Shown here in pieces: positions 1-7,351 of a stretch of DNA of 64,000 nt. The DNA is from Rufibacter sp. XAAS-G3-1. GTDB lineage: Bacteria; Bacteroidota; Bacteroidia; Cytophagales; Hymenobacteraceae. The stretch lies in contig NZ_JABFAM010000003.1 in the NCBI RefSeq assembly GCF_013623775.1, positions 367,242-431,241 on the forward strand, read 5' to 3'. How positions within the stretch are numbered: the stretch's first letter is position 1; every line of letters begins with the position of its first letter. A program made the translations under genes and the position numbers. A model generated the notes under the pieces. It searched no databases, had not been told where the DNA came from, and worked only from the letters and a program-made list of their open reading frames with translations.

Positions 1-1
1 T

Positions 2-25
2 GTTCGGGATTTACCAATCCCGAAC
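2..25. repeat. Short palindrome upstream of argB
   Basis: A perfect 10-bp stem with loop tacc (GTTCGGGATT / AATCCCGAAC). Related short motifs of the type gattt-acca-atcc and ggggatt-ag-aaatcccc follow to about position 130. The whole 166-bp leader of argB consists of such small repeats. No clear promoter box is seen, which fits argB being an internal gene of a cluster that begins before the window. Confidence 0.6.
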
Positions 26-166
26 TACTCTGTCGCAGATTTATCAATCCGCCGTGAACCACGCGCAAGATTTACCAGAAAGGGGATTAGAAATCCCCGA
101 CAGAAAAACTTCCGGATTGGAAATCCGAAAGAGCAAACGTGAGGGAAAGTTAAAATCTAACGTCTA

Positions 167-964
167 GTGTCTTCTAAAATAAACGTCATCAAAATAGGGG
201 GAAATGTCCTGGACAGCCCAACCCAGTTGGAGCAGTTCCTAACAGACTTCGCAGCCATTCAAGGCCCCAAAATACTGGTGCACGGCGGCGGTAAAATCGC
301 TTCTGAGCTGAGCAAGCAGTTAGGCATTGAACCTAATATGGTGAACGGCCGCCGCATTACAGACGCAGATACGTTGCGGGTGGTCACCATGGTGTACGGC
401 GGCTTGCTGAACAAGAACCTGGTGGCGCAACTACAGGCCAGAGGCTGCAATTCCCTGGGTCTCACCGGGGCCGATGCCAATGTGATTCCTGCCCATAAAC
501 GCCCGGTGAAAGACATTGACTACGGCTTTGTAGGTGATGTGGAAAGCCCCAGGCAAGTGAACGTCACGTTTTTAGCCTCTTTGGCAGAACAGGGCCTTAC
601 CCCTGTTTTCGCGGCGCTCACGCATGACGGGCAGGGCAGCCTGCTCAACACCAACGCCGATACCATCGCCTCTACCCTGGCCGTAGCGCTTAGCGGTCAG
701 TTTGAAGTGAACTTGATTTACTGCTTTGAGAAGAAAGGCGTGCTGCTGGATGTAGAGGACGAAACCAGTGTGATTCACCACCTGCAACCCAACTATTACG
801 CTGAGCTGAAAGAGAAAAGAGCCATTTTTGCGGGCATGCTGCCGAAGTTGGATAATGCGTTTGCGGCCTTGGAGCAGGGCGTGAAAGCCGTGATGATTGG
901 TGATGCGGCTGAGATTAAGGACATCGCCGCAGGCGGAAAGGCGGGCACCAGGATAACGCGGTAA
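167..964 (+). CDS. argB: N-acetylglutamate (or N-succinylglutamate) kinase
   Basis: This cytoplasmic enzyme phosphorylates the gamma-carboxylate of an N-acylated glutamate, the second step of arginine synthesis. The 265 residues show the amino-acid kinase fold: K-I-G-G at residues 9-12, H-G-G-G at 39-42, the GLTGADA stretch, NTNADT, and the C-terminal GMLPKLDNAF segment that contacts nucleotide. Length is typical of the short, arginine-insensitive form. The start is GTG, and no in-frame ATG lies near it. Neighbours proC, argE and argH on the same strand support an arginine cluster. Some Bacteroidota use N-succinyl rather than N-acetyl intermediates. The sequence alone does not settle which acyl group is used here. 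Confidence 0.95.
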   Translation: MSSKINVIKIGGNVLDSPTQLEQFLTDFAAIQGPKILVHGGGKIASELSKQLGIEPNMVNGRRITDADTLRVVTMVYGGLLNKNLVAQLQARGCNSLGLTGADANVIPAHKRPVKDIDYGFVGDVESPRQVNVTFLASLAEQGLTPVFAALTHDGQGSLLNTNADTIASTLAVALSGQFEVNLIYCFEKKGVLLDVEDETSVIHHLQPNYYAELKEKRAIFAGMLPKLDNAFAALEQGVKAVMIGDAAEIKDIAAGGKAGTRITR

Positions 965-967
965 GAC

Positions 968-1012
968 ACCTCACCCCCTAGCCCCCTCTCCCACGGAGAG
1001 GAGGAACCCGCA
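968..1012. repeat. CTCACCCCC-type dispersed repeat block
   Basis: C-rich block of the form CTCACCCCCTAGCCCC, then CTCTCCCACGGAGAG, directly after argB. Similar blocks lie at 2114-2150, 2226-2268 (inverted) and 4677-4712. Each is followed within 10-40 bp by one of the GTTTT-GGC-CTGTTTT hairpins, so the two parts seem to travel together as a composite element. Confidence 0.6.
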
Positions 1013-1015
1013 GAT

Positions 1016-1055
1016 GCGTTTTTGAACTGTTTTTCAGGAAATAGGCTAAAAACGC
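1016..1055. repeat. Intergenic hairpin, GTTTT/CTGTTTT family
   Basis: Imperfect palindrome beginning gcgtttttgaactgttttt and ending with the complementary ataggctaaaaacgc. It is one of about 35 copies in the window and lies after argB. Confidence 0.6.
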
Positions 1056-1057
1056 AA

Positions 1058-1090
1058 AAACCTGTGCGGTTTTGGAAACCGCACAGGTTT
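1058..1090. repeat. AAACCTGTG palindrome
   Basis: Perfect 15-bp stem around loop tgg. The arms read AAACCTGTGCGGTTT and AAACCGCACAGGTTT. It is related to the AAACCTGTGAGGTCT palindromes at 4767, 6976 and 13655 but with two compensated base changes. Confidence 0.7.
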
Positions 1091-1170
1091 GGCCTCCAAC
1101 TACGCAGCAAACGCTTTTCAAAAGACCTCGTAGTGTGCGTAGCTCCTGCACGTGTCTCCGTTCCGTAACT

Positions 1171-1205
1171 GTTTTTGGCCTGATTTTCAGAAAACAAGCC
1201 AAAAC
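1171..1205. repeat. Intergenic hairpin, GTTTT/CTGTTTT family
   Basis: Arms GTTTTTGGCCTGATTTT and AAAACAAGCCAAAAC with loop around cag, between argB and proC. Confidence 0.65.
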
Positions 1206-1290
1206 GGTTTACGAAATGAACAAAATAGTTTTCTTGCAAGGGAAAACACTTGAATACCAGCCGGTACATCGGCTTTAAAAGAGCAAAACC

Positions 1291-2112
1291 ATGAGTGAAC
1301 AGTACAAGAAAATAGCCATTCTGGGCGGCGGCAACATGGGCATCGCGCTGGCGAAGGGCATGGTGGCCTCCGGGAAATACCGCGCCGAGGACATTACCCT
1401 CACCCGCCGCAACACCAAACTGCTGGAACCCATGGTGGCCCAAGGCTACTGCGCCTCCGGCAACAACGCCCTGGCCGTGGCCGAGGCCGATATCATTGTG
1501 CTCAGCATTCTGCCGCAACAGTTGGACAGCGTACTGGATACCATCTCGGAGAGCATCGACCCCAGCCGCCACCTGTTCATCTCCATCGTGACCGGCGTGG
1601 CCGTCACCGACATTATCACGCGCATTGGCAAGGTGGTGGAAGTGGTGCGCGCTATGCCCAATACCGCCATCGCCATTCAGGAGTCCATGACCTGTATTGC
1701 CAGCAAGAACGCCTCTCCGCAGAACATGGAACTGGTGAAGGAAATCTTCTCGGCCGTAGGCGAAACCGTGGAAATCGAGGAAGAACTGATGTCTTCTGCT
1801 ACTGCGTTGGTGGCCTGCGGAATTGCTTTCTTTCTTCGTTCTATCCGCGCAGCGGCGCAGGGCGGCACAGAGATTGGTTTTCACGCCAGCGATGCGTTGC
1901 GCATGGCGGCGCAGACAGCCAAAGGTGCTGCTTCCCTCCTGCTGCACTTCGGAAGCCATCCAGAAAACGAGATTGACAAAGTGACCTCGCCCAAAGGCTG
2001 CACCATTGCCGGCCTCAACGAAATGGAACACAACGGCTTCAGCTCTGCCATGATCAAAGGCATCAAGACTTCGGCAGGTAAAGCCGAGAAATTGTATACC
2101 GACGAAAAGTAG
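1291..2112 (+). CDS. proC: Pyrroline-5-carboxylate reductase
   Basis: This enzyme reduces pyrroline-5-carboxylate to L-proline with NAD(P)H, the last step of proline synthesis. The 273-residue protein has the N-terminal Rossmann motif GGGNMG at residues 11-16, the family segment VRAMPNTA near residue 120, and the C-terminal all-helical dimerisation domain including the SPKGCTIAGL stretch. Length is normal. It sits between argB and argE, separated from each by 160-330 bp of repeat sequence. The position in the arginine cluster suggests joint control of the two glutamate-derived pathways. The ATG start is preceded by an A-rich stretch and no Shine-Dalgarno sequence, as usual in Bacteroidota. 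Confidence 0.96.
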   Translation: MSEQYKKIAILGGGNMGIALAKGMVASGKYRAEDITLTRRNTKLLEPMVAQGYCASGNNALAVAEADIIVLSILPQQLDSVLDTISESIDPSRHLFISIVTGVAVTDIITRIGKVVEVVRAMPNTAIAIQESMTCIASKNASPQNMELVKEIFSAVGETVEIEEELMSSATALVACGIAFFLRSIRAAAQGGTEIGFHASDALRMAAQTAKGAASLLLHFGSHPENEIDKVTSPKGCTIAGLNEMEHNGFSSAMIKGIKTSAGKAEKLYTDEK

Positions 2113-2113
2113 A

Positions 2114-2268
2114 GACCTCACCCCCGGCCCCTCTCCCGTGGATAGGGGAGATTCAGGAAGAGGGAAGTTTTAACAAATACGTTTTTAGCCTCATTTCCAA
2201 AAAACAGCCCCAAAACGCATCAGCGGAGTTCCCCCTCTCCGTGGGAGAGGGGGCTAGGGGGTGAGGTT
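2114..2268. repeat. Inverted pair of CTCACCCCC blocks around a hairpin
   Basis: The proC-argE gap is a single symmetrical unit. A block starting ACCTCACCCCC (2114-2150) faces its inverted copy ending GGGGGTGAGGT (2226-2268), with a GTTTT/CTGTTTT-family hairpin at 2180-2217 in the middle. The arrangement implies that insertions in opposite orientation, or a larger foldable unit, filled the gap. Confidence 0.6.
2180..2217. repeat. Intergenic hairpin, GTTTT/CTGTTTT family
   Basis: Arms CGTTTTTAGCCTC and CAGCCCCAAAACG. This copy is weaker than others because several pairs are lost. Confidence 0.5.
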
Positions 2269-2277
2269 CTTCACACC

Positions 2278-3342
2278 ATGAACAACACCTTATACCAGGA
2301 TGCCCTCAGCCTGCTGCGGCAGCTCATCTCCATCCAATCCTACAGCCGAGAGGAGGCGGGAACGGCGGAGGCGATTGCGCAGTTTTTGCAGGCGCGGGGC
2401 GTGGAGACTCACCGACAGGAAAACAACGTCTGGGCGTTCAGCCAGCACTACAACCCAACTTTGCCTACGGTGCTGCTGAACTCGCACCATGATACCGTGA
2501 AGCCGCACCCCAGTTGGACGTTTGACCCGTTCACGCCAATGGTGCAGGACGGTAAACTCCATGGGCTGGGCAGCAATGACGCGGGCGGTTGTCTGGTATC
2601 TTTGATTGCTACGTTCCTGCACTTCTATGACCGGCAGGATTTAAAATACAATGTTGTGTTGGCGGCTACCGCCGAGGAAGAAATCTCCGGTAAAAACGGC
2701 ATTGAGCTAATTTATCCCCAGCTAGGCGCAGTAGAATTCGCTATCGTAGGCGAGCCCACCCAGATGCACTTGGCCGTGGCTGAGAAAGGCCTGATGGTGC
2801 TGGATTGCGTAGCCCACGGCCAGGGCGGACACGCCGCCCGCGAGGAAGGCATCAACGCCATTTACGAAGCCTTGCCAGATATGGAATGGTTCCGCACCTA
2901 TCGGTTCCCGAGGGAAAGCAGCTTCTTAGGGCCGGTAAAGATGAGCGTGACCGTAATTCAGGCAGGCTCGCAGCACAACGTGGTTCCCGACCACTGCAAA
3001 TTCACCGTAGACGTGCGCCTGACCGATGCCTATCCCCCCGAGGAAGTGTTGCGCATCATAAGAGCGCACGTGAAAAGTGAGGTGACACCACGGTCTACGC
3101 GTTTGCGCCCCTCGTCCATAGATCGAAACTACCCTATTGTGCAGTCGGGCATCAGGTTGGGCAGGAACCTGTACGGCTCTCCTACTACTTCAGACCAGGC
3201 GCTGCTGAACATTCCGTCGGTGAAGATTGGCCCCGGCGACTCGGCACGGTCGCACACCGCCGATGAATTTATCTATCTTTCGGAATTAGAGGAAGGCATT
3301 GCCCTTTACATCCAATTATTGACACCCGTTATTACCGCTTAG
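2278..3342 (+). CDS. argE: M20 family N-acetylornithine deacetylase-like peptidase
   Basis: This enzyme is predicted to remove the N-acetyl (or N-succinyl) group from ornithine, giving ornithine for citrulline synthesis. The 354 residues carry the M20 dizinc centre: H-x-D near residues 70-72 in SHHDTVK, an Asp in GSNDAGG near 101, the Glu pair in TAEEEIS near 132-134, Glu in VGEPTQ, and a C-terminal His in SARSHTADE. A lid domain begins around residue 170 (GHAAREEG). Only one base separates its stop from argH, so the two are probably co-translated. The family alone would permit other amidohydrolase substrates. The argB and argH context makes ArgE the best call. Confidence 0.88.
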   Translation: MNNTLYQDALSLLRQLISIQSYSREEAGTAEAIAQFLQARGVETHRQENNVWAFSQHYNPTLPTVLLNSHHDTVKPHPSWTFDPFTPMVQDGKLHGLGSNDAGGCLVSLIATFLHFYDRQDLKYNVVLAATAEEEISGKNGIELIYPQLGAVEFAIVGEPTQMHLAVAEKGLMVLDCVAHGQGGHAAREEGINAIYEALPDMEWFRTYRFPRESSFLGPVKMSVTVIQAGSQHNVVPDHCKFTVDVRLTDAYPPEEVLRIIRAHVKSEVTPRSTRLRPSSIDRNYPIVQSGIRLGRNLYGSPTTSDQALLNIPSVKIGPGDSARSHTADEFIYLSELEEGIALYIQLLTPVITA

Positions 3343-3343
3343 C

Positions 3344-4675
3344 ATGAAACTCTGGCAGAAAGAAACCTCCGTGGCGCAGAACGTAGAAAAGTTCACTGTG
3401 GGCAAAGACGCCCAACTAGACTTACAGTTGGCCCCTTTTGACGTGCTGGGCTCCCTGGCGCACACGCGCATGCTGGAGAGCATCGGGCTGATGGAGCCGG
3501 AAGACCTGGCCGCCGTGCAGCGCGAACTCAAGGCCATTTACCAGACCATTGCCCGCGGCGAATTTGCCATGGAGCCGGGCGTGGAAGACATCCACTCCAT
3601 GGTGGAACTGCTTTTGACGCGCCGTCTGGGCGAGGCGGGCAAGAAAATCCACAGCGGCCGCTCCCGTAACGACCAGGTGCTGGTGGATTTGAAACTGTTC
3701 ATCCGCCACCATATCCGCGAGACGGTAGAGGCCGTGCACACGCTGTTCAATACCTTACAGGAACTCAGCGAAAAGAACAAAGACATCCTGCTGCCCGGTT
3801 ACACGCACTTGCAGGTGGCCATGCCCTCGTCGTTCGGGTTGTGGTTTGGCGCGTACGCCGAGAGTCTGGTGGATGACCTGCAAATCTTGCAAGCGGCCTA
3901 CAAAATCAGCAACAAGAATCCGTTGGGCTCGGCGGCCGGGTACGGCAGTTCCTTCCCCCTCAACCGCCAGATGACCACAGATCTGCTGGGCTTCGAGGCG
4001 CTGAACTACAACGTGGTGTACGCGCAAATGGGCCGGGGCAAAACCGAGCGCAGCGTGAGCATGGGTTTGGCTTCCATTGCGAGCACCCTGGGCCGCATGG
4101 CCATGGACGTGTGCCTGTACATGAGCCAGAATTTCGCCTTCGTGACCCTGCCCGACGAGCTGACCACCGGTTCCAGCATCATGCCGCACAAGAAAAACCC
4201 CGATGTGTTTGAAATCATGCGCGGCAAGTGCAACCGCCTACAAGCGCTGCCTACCGAGATTCAGATGCTGTTGGGCAACCTGCCCTCGGGCTACCACCGC
4301 GAGCTGCAGTTGCTCAAGGAAAGCTTCTTCCCCGCCTTTGCGGAAATCCGGAATTGCCTGGAGATGATGACCTTCATGCTGCCGCACCTCAAGCTGAACC
4401 AAGATATCCTCAAAGACGAGAAATACCAGTACCTCTTCAGCGTGGAAGTGGTGAACAACCAGGTACTCAGCGGCGTGCCGTTCCGGGATGCCTACAAAAA
4501 CGTGGGCCTCGCCATTGAGAAAGGTGCCTTTGAACGCCCTGAGGAAGTGCACCACACGCATGAAGGCAGCATTGGCAATTTGTGCACAGCGGAGATTAAA
4601 GGGTTGATGGACGAGGTGCTGCGTGGCTTCCAGTTTGAGAAGGTGGACAAAGCGATTGCGGAATTGCTGGCGTAG
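3344..4675 (+). CDS. argH: Argininosuccinate lyase
   Basis: This enzyme cleaves argininosuccinate to arginine and fumarate, the final arginine step. The 443-residue protein has the two family signatures: HSGRSRNDQ near residue 103, and GSSIMPHKKNP near residue 276, the flexible loop carrying the catalytic serine. Length is slightly below the usual 455-465 but all core regions are present. The start ATG follows the argE stop after one base. The gene closes the arg group. Downstream is a CTCACCCCC block, a hairpin and a palindrome rather than another arg gene. Confidence 0.97.
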   Translation: MKLWQKETSVAQNVEKFTVGKDAQLDLQLAPFDVLGSLAHTRMLESIGLMEPEDLAAVQRELKAIYQTIARGEFAMEPGVEDIHSMVELLLTRRLGEAGKKIHSGRSRNDQVLVDLKLFIRHHIRETVEAVHTLFNTLQELSEKNKDILLPGYTHLQVAMPSSFGLWFGAYAESLVDDLQILQAAYKISNKNPLGSAAGYGSSFPLNRQMTTDLLGFEALNYNVVYAQMGRGKTERSVSMGLASIASTLGRMAMDVCLYMSQNFAFVTLPDELTTGSSIMPHKKNPDVFEIMRGKCNRLQALPTEIQMLLGNLPSGYHRELQLLKESFFPAFAEIRNCLEMMTFMLPHLKLNQDILKDEKYQYLFSVEVVNNQVLSGVPFRDAYKNVGLAIEKGAFERPEEVHHTHEGSIGNLCTAEIKGLMDEVLRGFQFEKVDKAIAELLA

Positions 4676-4676
4676 G

Positions 4677-4712
4677 AGACCTCACCCCCAGCCCCTCTCC
4701 CACGGAGGGGGG
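4677..4712. repeat. CTCACCCCC-type dispersed repeat block
   Basis: Near copy of the block after argB (CTCACCCCCAGCCCCTCTCC then CACGGAGGGGG), immediately after the argH stop and 12 bp before a hairpin copy. Confidence 0.6.
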
Positions 4713-4724
4713 AGTTCCGCTTTT

Positions 4725-4764
4725 GCGTTTTGGGCCTGTTTTTCTAAAAACAGCCGCTAAACGC
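4725..4764. repeat. Intergenic hairpin, GTTTT/CTGTTTT family
   Basis: Arms GCGTTTTGGGCCTGTTTTT and AAAAACAGCCGCTAAACGC with a very short loop. It follows argH and could act as its terminator. Confidence 0.65.
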
Positions 4765-4766
4765 GT

Positions 4767-4799
4767 AGACCTCACAGGTTTTCAAAACCTGTGAGGTCT
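4767..4799. repeat. AGACCTCACAGGTTTT palindrome
   Basis: Perfect palindrome with 16-bp arms (AGACCTCACAGGTTTT / AAAACCTGTGAGGTCT) around a single base. The same arms recur at 6976-7008 and 13655-13687, and one half occurs at 18854-18868. Confidence 0.75.
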
Positions 4800-4828
4800 T
4801 TTATTTCCTGGATTATAACCTTTGTGGT

Positions 4829-4938
4829 GCGTAGAGGTAGCGGCAGCGCTCTACGCACCATGGGGCAGCCAATCTCCTGATTGGCGAGCTACTGGCACAG
4901 ACGCTCGCAGGGCCTCCGGACGCTACGAGGTCTTTTGA
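4829..4938. repeat. Composite dispersed repeat
   Basis: Three small units in a row: a dyad GTGCGTAGAG...CTCTACGCAC, then the dyad GCCAATCTCCTGATTGGC, then a segment containing CTACGAGGTCTTTTG. The first two recur inverted at 10096-10160, with compensating T-to-G changes in the dyad (GTGCGGAGAG / CTCTCCGCAC). The third recurs at 1113-1160 and 6893-6945. The 354-bp argH-symporter gap (4676-5029) contains nothing else. Confidence 0.55.
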
Positions 4939-4998
4939 GCAGCATTCTTACAACGATGGCGCAGGTTTACTTTTAAGATAGCCAGCTTTGTCAGCTAG

Positions 4999-5038
4999 CT
5001 GTTTGGGGGCTGTTTTTGCTAAAACGGCCCTAAAACAG
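4999..5038. repeat. Hairpin family copy overlapping symporter stop
   Basis: Arms CTGTTTGGGGGCTGTTTT and AAAACGGCCCTAAAACAG. The stop codon of the symporter gene (reverse strand, 5030-5032) lies inside the right arm, so this copy overlaps coding sequence. Confidence 0.6.
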
Positions 5039-6448
5039 CATAGGGCATTGCTCTTCCCTCCTGCGCTGCACCTCTTTCCCTTCTTTGGGCCACAGAGACC
5101 CGAGCAGGTAGCCGATTGTGCTTCCCGCCAAACCATACCACAGCGGCTCCACTTCGGTGCCTGATATCCGGCAGAAAAGCCACGTGCCCATGCCCAGCAC
5201 CATAGACAGAATAGCGGCTACCGCCGATGTTTTCCTGAAATAGATGCCTGCCACCAAGGGCACCAACAGACTTACCAGACTCAGCGCCGAGGATTCACTC
5301 ACCAGTTCATGGATGTTGTTGCGGGACAAGGCAAAACCGAGGGAAATCACCGCCACCACCACCACGCTTCCCCTGGACAAGGCCAGCAGGTTTTTATCGG
5401 TGATGTCCTTGAAAAACGGACGCAGCAGGTTTTCGCTGAGAATGGAGGCCGGGGCCAGAATTGCCCCGCTGGCGGTACTGATGATAGCGGAGATCAATGC
5501 GCCGAAGAACAACACTTTGATGACCATCGGGCTGGAACCCAATATCAGGCTGGGCACCAACATTTGGGCATCTTTGGCGGCCAGCTCAGGGTGCAGGGCT
5601 TTGGCGTAAACGGCTAGCATCAGGGGCAGCAGCGCCACGGTCACATACAGCAGTGCCGCCAGCAACGAGGCCCTCACCGCTACTTTTTCGGATTTGGAAG
5701 ACATCACGCGCTGAAACACATCCTGCTGCGGAATGGAACCCAAGCCGATGGTCATCCAAAGGGCCAGGTAGTTGAGCCAGCCGGTAAGAGAGGTGCCTGT
5801 TTTTGGGGTGATTCGGTAAAAGTCAGGGGGAAGTGTGGCGGTTACTTCGGCCATTGGCTTTTCGCGCATGACCCACCAGGTGACAATGAGTAAGCCCAGA
5901 ATGATCATGATGGTTTGCAGGTAATCGGTGACGCTCACGCTCCACATGCCGCCAAAGTAGGTGTACAGCACCACCAGAAAACTCCCGAGCAAAGTGCCTT
6001 GTACCAGCGTGGTGCCCAGCAGCAGGTTAAACGAAATGCCCAAGGCCACCATCTGCGCGGCCACCCACCCGAAGTAGGATACCACAAGGCAGAACGAGGC
6101 GATGACCTCGGTGGTGCGCCCAAACTTCACGCGGTAGAAATCGCCGAAGGTGAGCAGGTTCATGCGGTACAGTTTTTTGGCGAAGAACAGCCCCACCAAT
6201 ACCAGGCACAGCGCCGCGCCCAAGGGATCTTCCACCATGCCCATCAGCCCGTCCTCGGCTACTTCGGCGGAGGCCCCTAAAATGGTCTCAGACCCGAACC
6301 AGGTGGCAAACACCACGGCCGTAGCCATGGGCAAGGGCAACGCTCTACCGGCCAGCATGAAATCTGCCGTGTTGTGCACGCGCCGGGCGGCCCACAAGCC
6401 TACCAACACATTGAGCGCCAGGTACAGCAGAACGAAGAAGACAAGCAT
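5030..6448 (-). CDS. Sodium:solute symporter family protein
   Basis: This integral inner-membrane carrier is predicted to couple uptake of an organic solute to sodium entry. Its 472 residues contain about 13 hydrophobic helices of the LeuT-like fold. The early segment ATWFGSETILGA is typical of the family's first unwound helix, and SAIISTASGAILAPASI resembles the helix carrying the second sodium site. It is encoded alone on the reverse strand, so neighbours do not reveal the substrate. The last codons and stop fall within a hairpin repeat. A 19-bp perfect hairpin starts 14 bp upstream of its ATG. If that hairpin is transcribed it would lie in the leader. Substrate unknown. Confidence 0.9.
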   Translation of the reverse strand: MLVFFVLLYLALNVLVGLWAARRVHNTADFMLAGRALPLPMATAVVFATWFGSETILGASAEVAEDGLMGMVEDPLGAALCLVLVGLFFAKKLYRMNLLTFGDFYRVKFGRTTEVIASFCLVVSYFGWVAAQMVALGISFNLLLGTTLVQGTLLGSFLVVLYTYFGGMWSVSVTDYLQTIMIILGLLIVTWWVMREKPMAEVTATLPPDFYRITPKTGTSLTGWLNYLALWMTIGLGSIPQQDVFQRVMSSKSEKVAVRASLLAALLYVTVALLPLMLAVYAKALHPELAAKDAQMLVPSLILGSSPMVIKVLFFGALISAIISTASGAILAPASILSENLLRPFFKDITDKNLLALSRGSVVVVAVISLGFALSRNNIHELVSESSALSLVSLLVPLVAGIYFRKTSAVAAILSMVLGMGTWLFCRISGTEVEPLWYGLAGSTIGYLLGSLWPKEGKEVQRRREEQCPMLF

Positions 6449-6461
6449 AGAAAGGCGATTT

Positions 6462-6503
6462 TCTGTTTTGAGCCTGTTTTCTGGAAAACAGGCTCAAAAC
6501 AGA
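6462..6503. repeat. Perfect 19-bp hairpin upstream of symporter
   Basis: Best-paired member of the GTTTT/CTGTTTT family: TCTGTTTTGAGCCTGTTTT, loop ctgg, then the exact complement. It begins 14 bp upstream of the symporter start and lies in a divergent gap, where it cannot serve as a 3' terminator for either flanking gene. Confidence 0.8.
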
Positions 6504-6640
6504 GGGCAAGATAAAATATTTCGGCTGTTTTCAGTCTGCACCGGGTAATTTGCTTTTCCCTTTTTAGGGAAAAGGCCATGTATGGAGTTATAACTACTTC
6601 ACCGGTTTTAAGTAGCAGGATAAATTAAAATATCTACGCT

Positions 6641-6714
6641 GTCCTCCTGAAAGGATCTTGTGGAAGGACAAGGAGAAGAGCTAGTCATTTCTGTCCAATT
6701 ACTTAGCAGGTTCT
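6641..6714. repeat. Shortened copy of the TCCTGGAAGGATCT element
   Basis: It reads CTGTCCTCCTGAAAGGATCTTG at the left and ends TTTCTGTCCAATTACTTA. Inverted, this matches the two ends of the element at 7145-7312 with the inner part deleted. Confidence 0.55.
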
Positions 6715-6850
6715 TTGGCGCAAAGCATCCGTCTAAGTTGCACGTATTGCGGATCATCCATGCGTGTGAATCGACAGAAACTATGACAAACCCTAAATAG
6801 GTTCTAAATTTAATTACGGATCTTCCGCAGGAGAAGGGAACCCCGCTGAG

Positions 6851-6889
6851 GCGTTTTGGGGCTGGTTTGCGGAAAACGGGCTATAAATG
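6851..6889. repeat. Intergenic hairpin, GTTTT/CTGTTTT family
   Basis: It reads GCGTTTTGGGGCTGGTTT, loop gcgg, then AAACGGGCTATAAATG. It is preceded by a GGGAACCCCGCTGAG stretch seen before other copies (for example 13605-13621). Confidence 0.55.
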
Positions 6890-6975
6890 GCATTGGCAGA
6901 GACACTCGTAGAAGCTGCGCACACTACGAGGTCTTTGGCGCAGGCAGTATTGCGGACAACAGGCTGGAAACGCAA

Positions 6976-7008
6976 AAACCTGTGAGGTCTTGGAGACCTC
7001 ACAGGTTT
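6976..7008. repeat. AAACCTGTGAGGTCT palindrome
   Basis: Perfect 15-bp arms around loop tgg. Same family as 4767-4799 and 13655-13687. Confidence 0.75.
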
Positions 7009-7144
7009 AGAACCTACTGGCGCGAGACTCCCGTCTCGTGACATGGGATAAAGCGAGTCTCCAGACTCGCCGGGAACCACCGGCATTGGCACAGAACCTC
7101 ATTTAATAACTTGTTTTTTAAATACTTATCTCTAATTTAAACGT

Positions 7145-7312
7145 AAGTAATTGGACAGAAATAACTATCTCTTCTTGTCTACTTGTCCTCCTGGAAGGAT
7201 CTCGGTAGCGAACGGCAATGGTGTTCATTTACAGCTTTTCTAGTTCGCTACCGAGATCCTTCCAGGAGGACAAAAAAATAGCTTAATCTGTCTCGCTACT
7301 TACTTTGAAGTC
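7145..7312. mobile_element. MITE-like element with 31-bp perfect inverted repeat
   Basis: Inner arms at 7183-7213 and 7243-7273 are perfect reverse complements over 31 bp (TTGTCCTCCTGGAAGGATCT... ). They are separated by 29 bp. Outside them, aagtaattggacagaa at the left and tctgtctcgctacttactt at the right are roughly complementary, like terminal inverted repeats. Related copies are at 6641-6714, 13442-13533, about 36420-36450 (end only) and 58917-59068. It has no coding capacity, so any movement would need a transposase encoded elsewhere. Confidence 0.6.
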
Positions 7313-7351
7313 AGTACTACTTCCCAGGCCTTTCAGTCAAAATATCTCTGT

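Larger units (their letters stand above)
6449..7351. other. Repeat-filled gap without genes
   Basis: No credible gene in 0.9 kb. In order it holds the 19-bp hairpin (6462), a shortened TCCTGGAAGGATCT element (6641-6714), a hairpin copy (6851-6889), a CTACGAGGTCTTT unit (6893-6945), the AAACCTGTGAGGTCT palindrome (6976), a GCGAGACTCCCGTCTCG / GCGAGTCTCCAGACTCGC dyad pair (7020-7070), and a full 31-bp inverted-repeat element (7145-7312). The short reading frames in it are made of repeat sequence. Confidence 0.7.

Noticed and set aside
796..2121. Long 441-codon frame antisense to argB/proC
   Set aside because: Its protein is rich in His/Gly/Ala with no domain resemblance. It mirrors codon bias of proC on the other strand and spans a repeat gap.
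3755..4189. 144-codon antisense frame in argH
   Set aside because: Shadow of the GC-rich argH codons. No start signal or family match.
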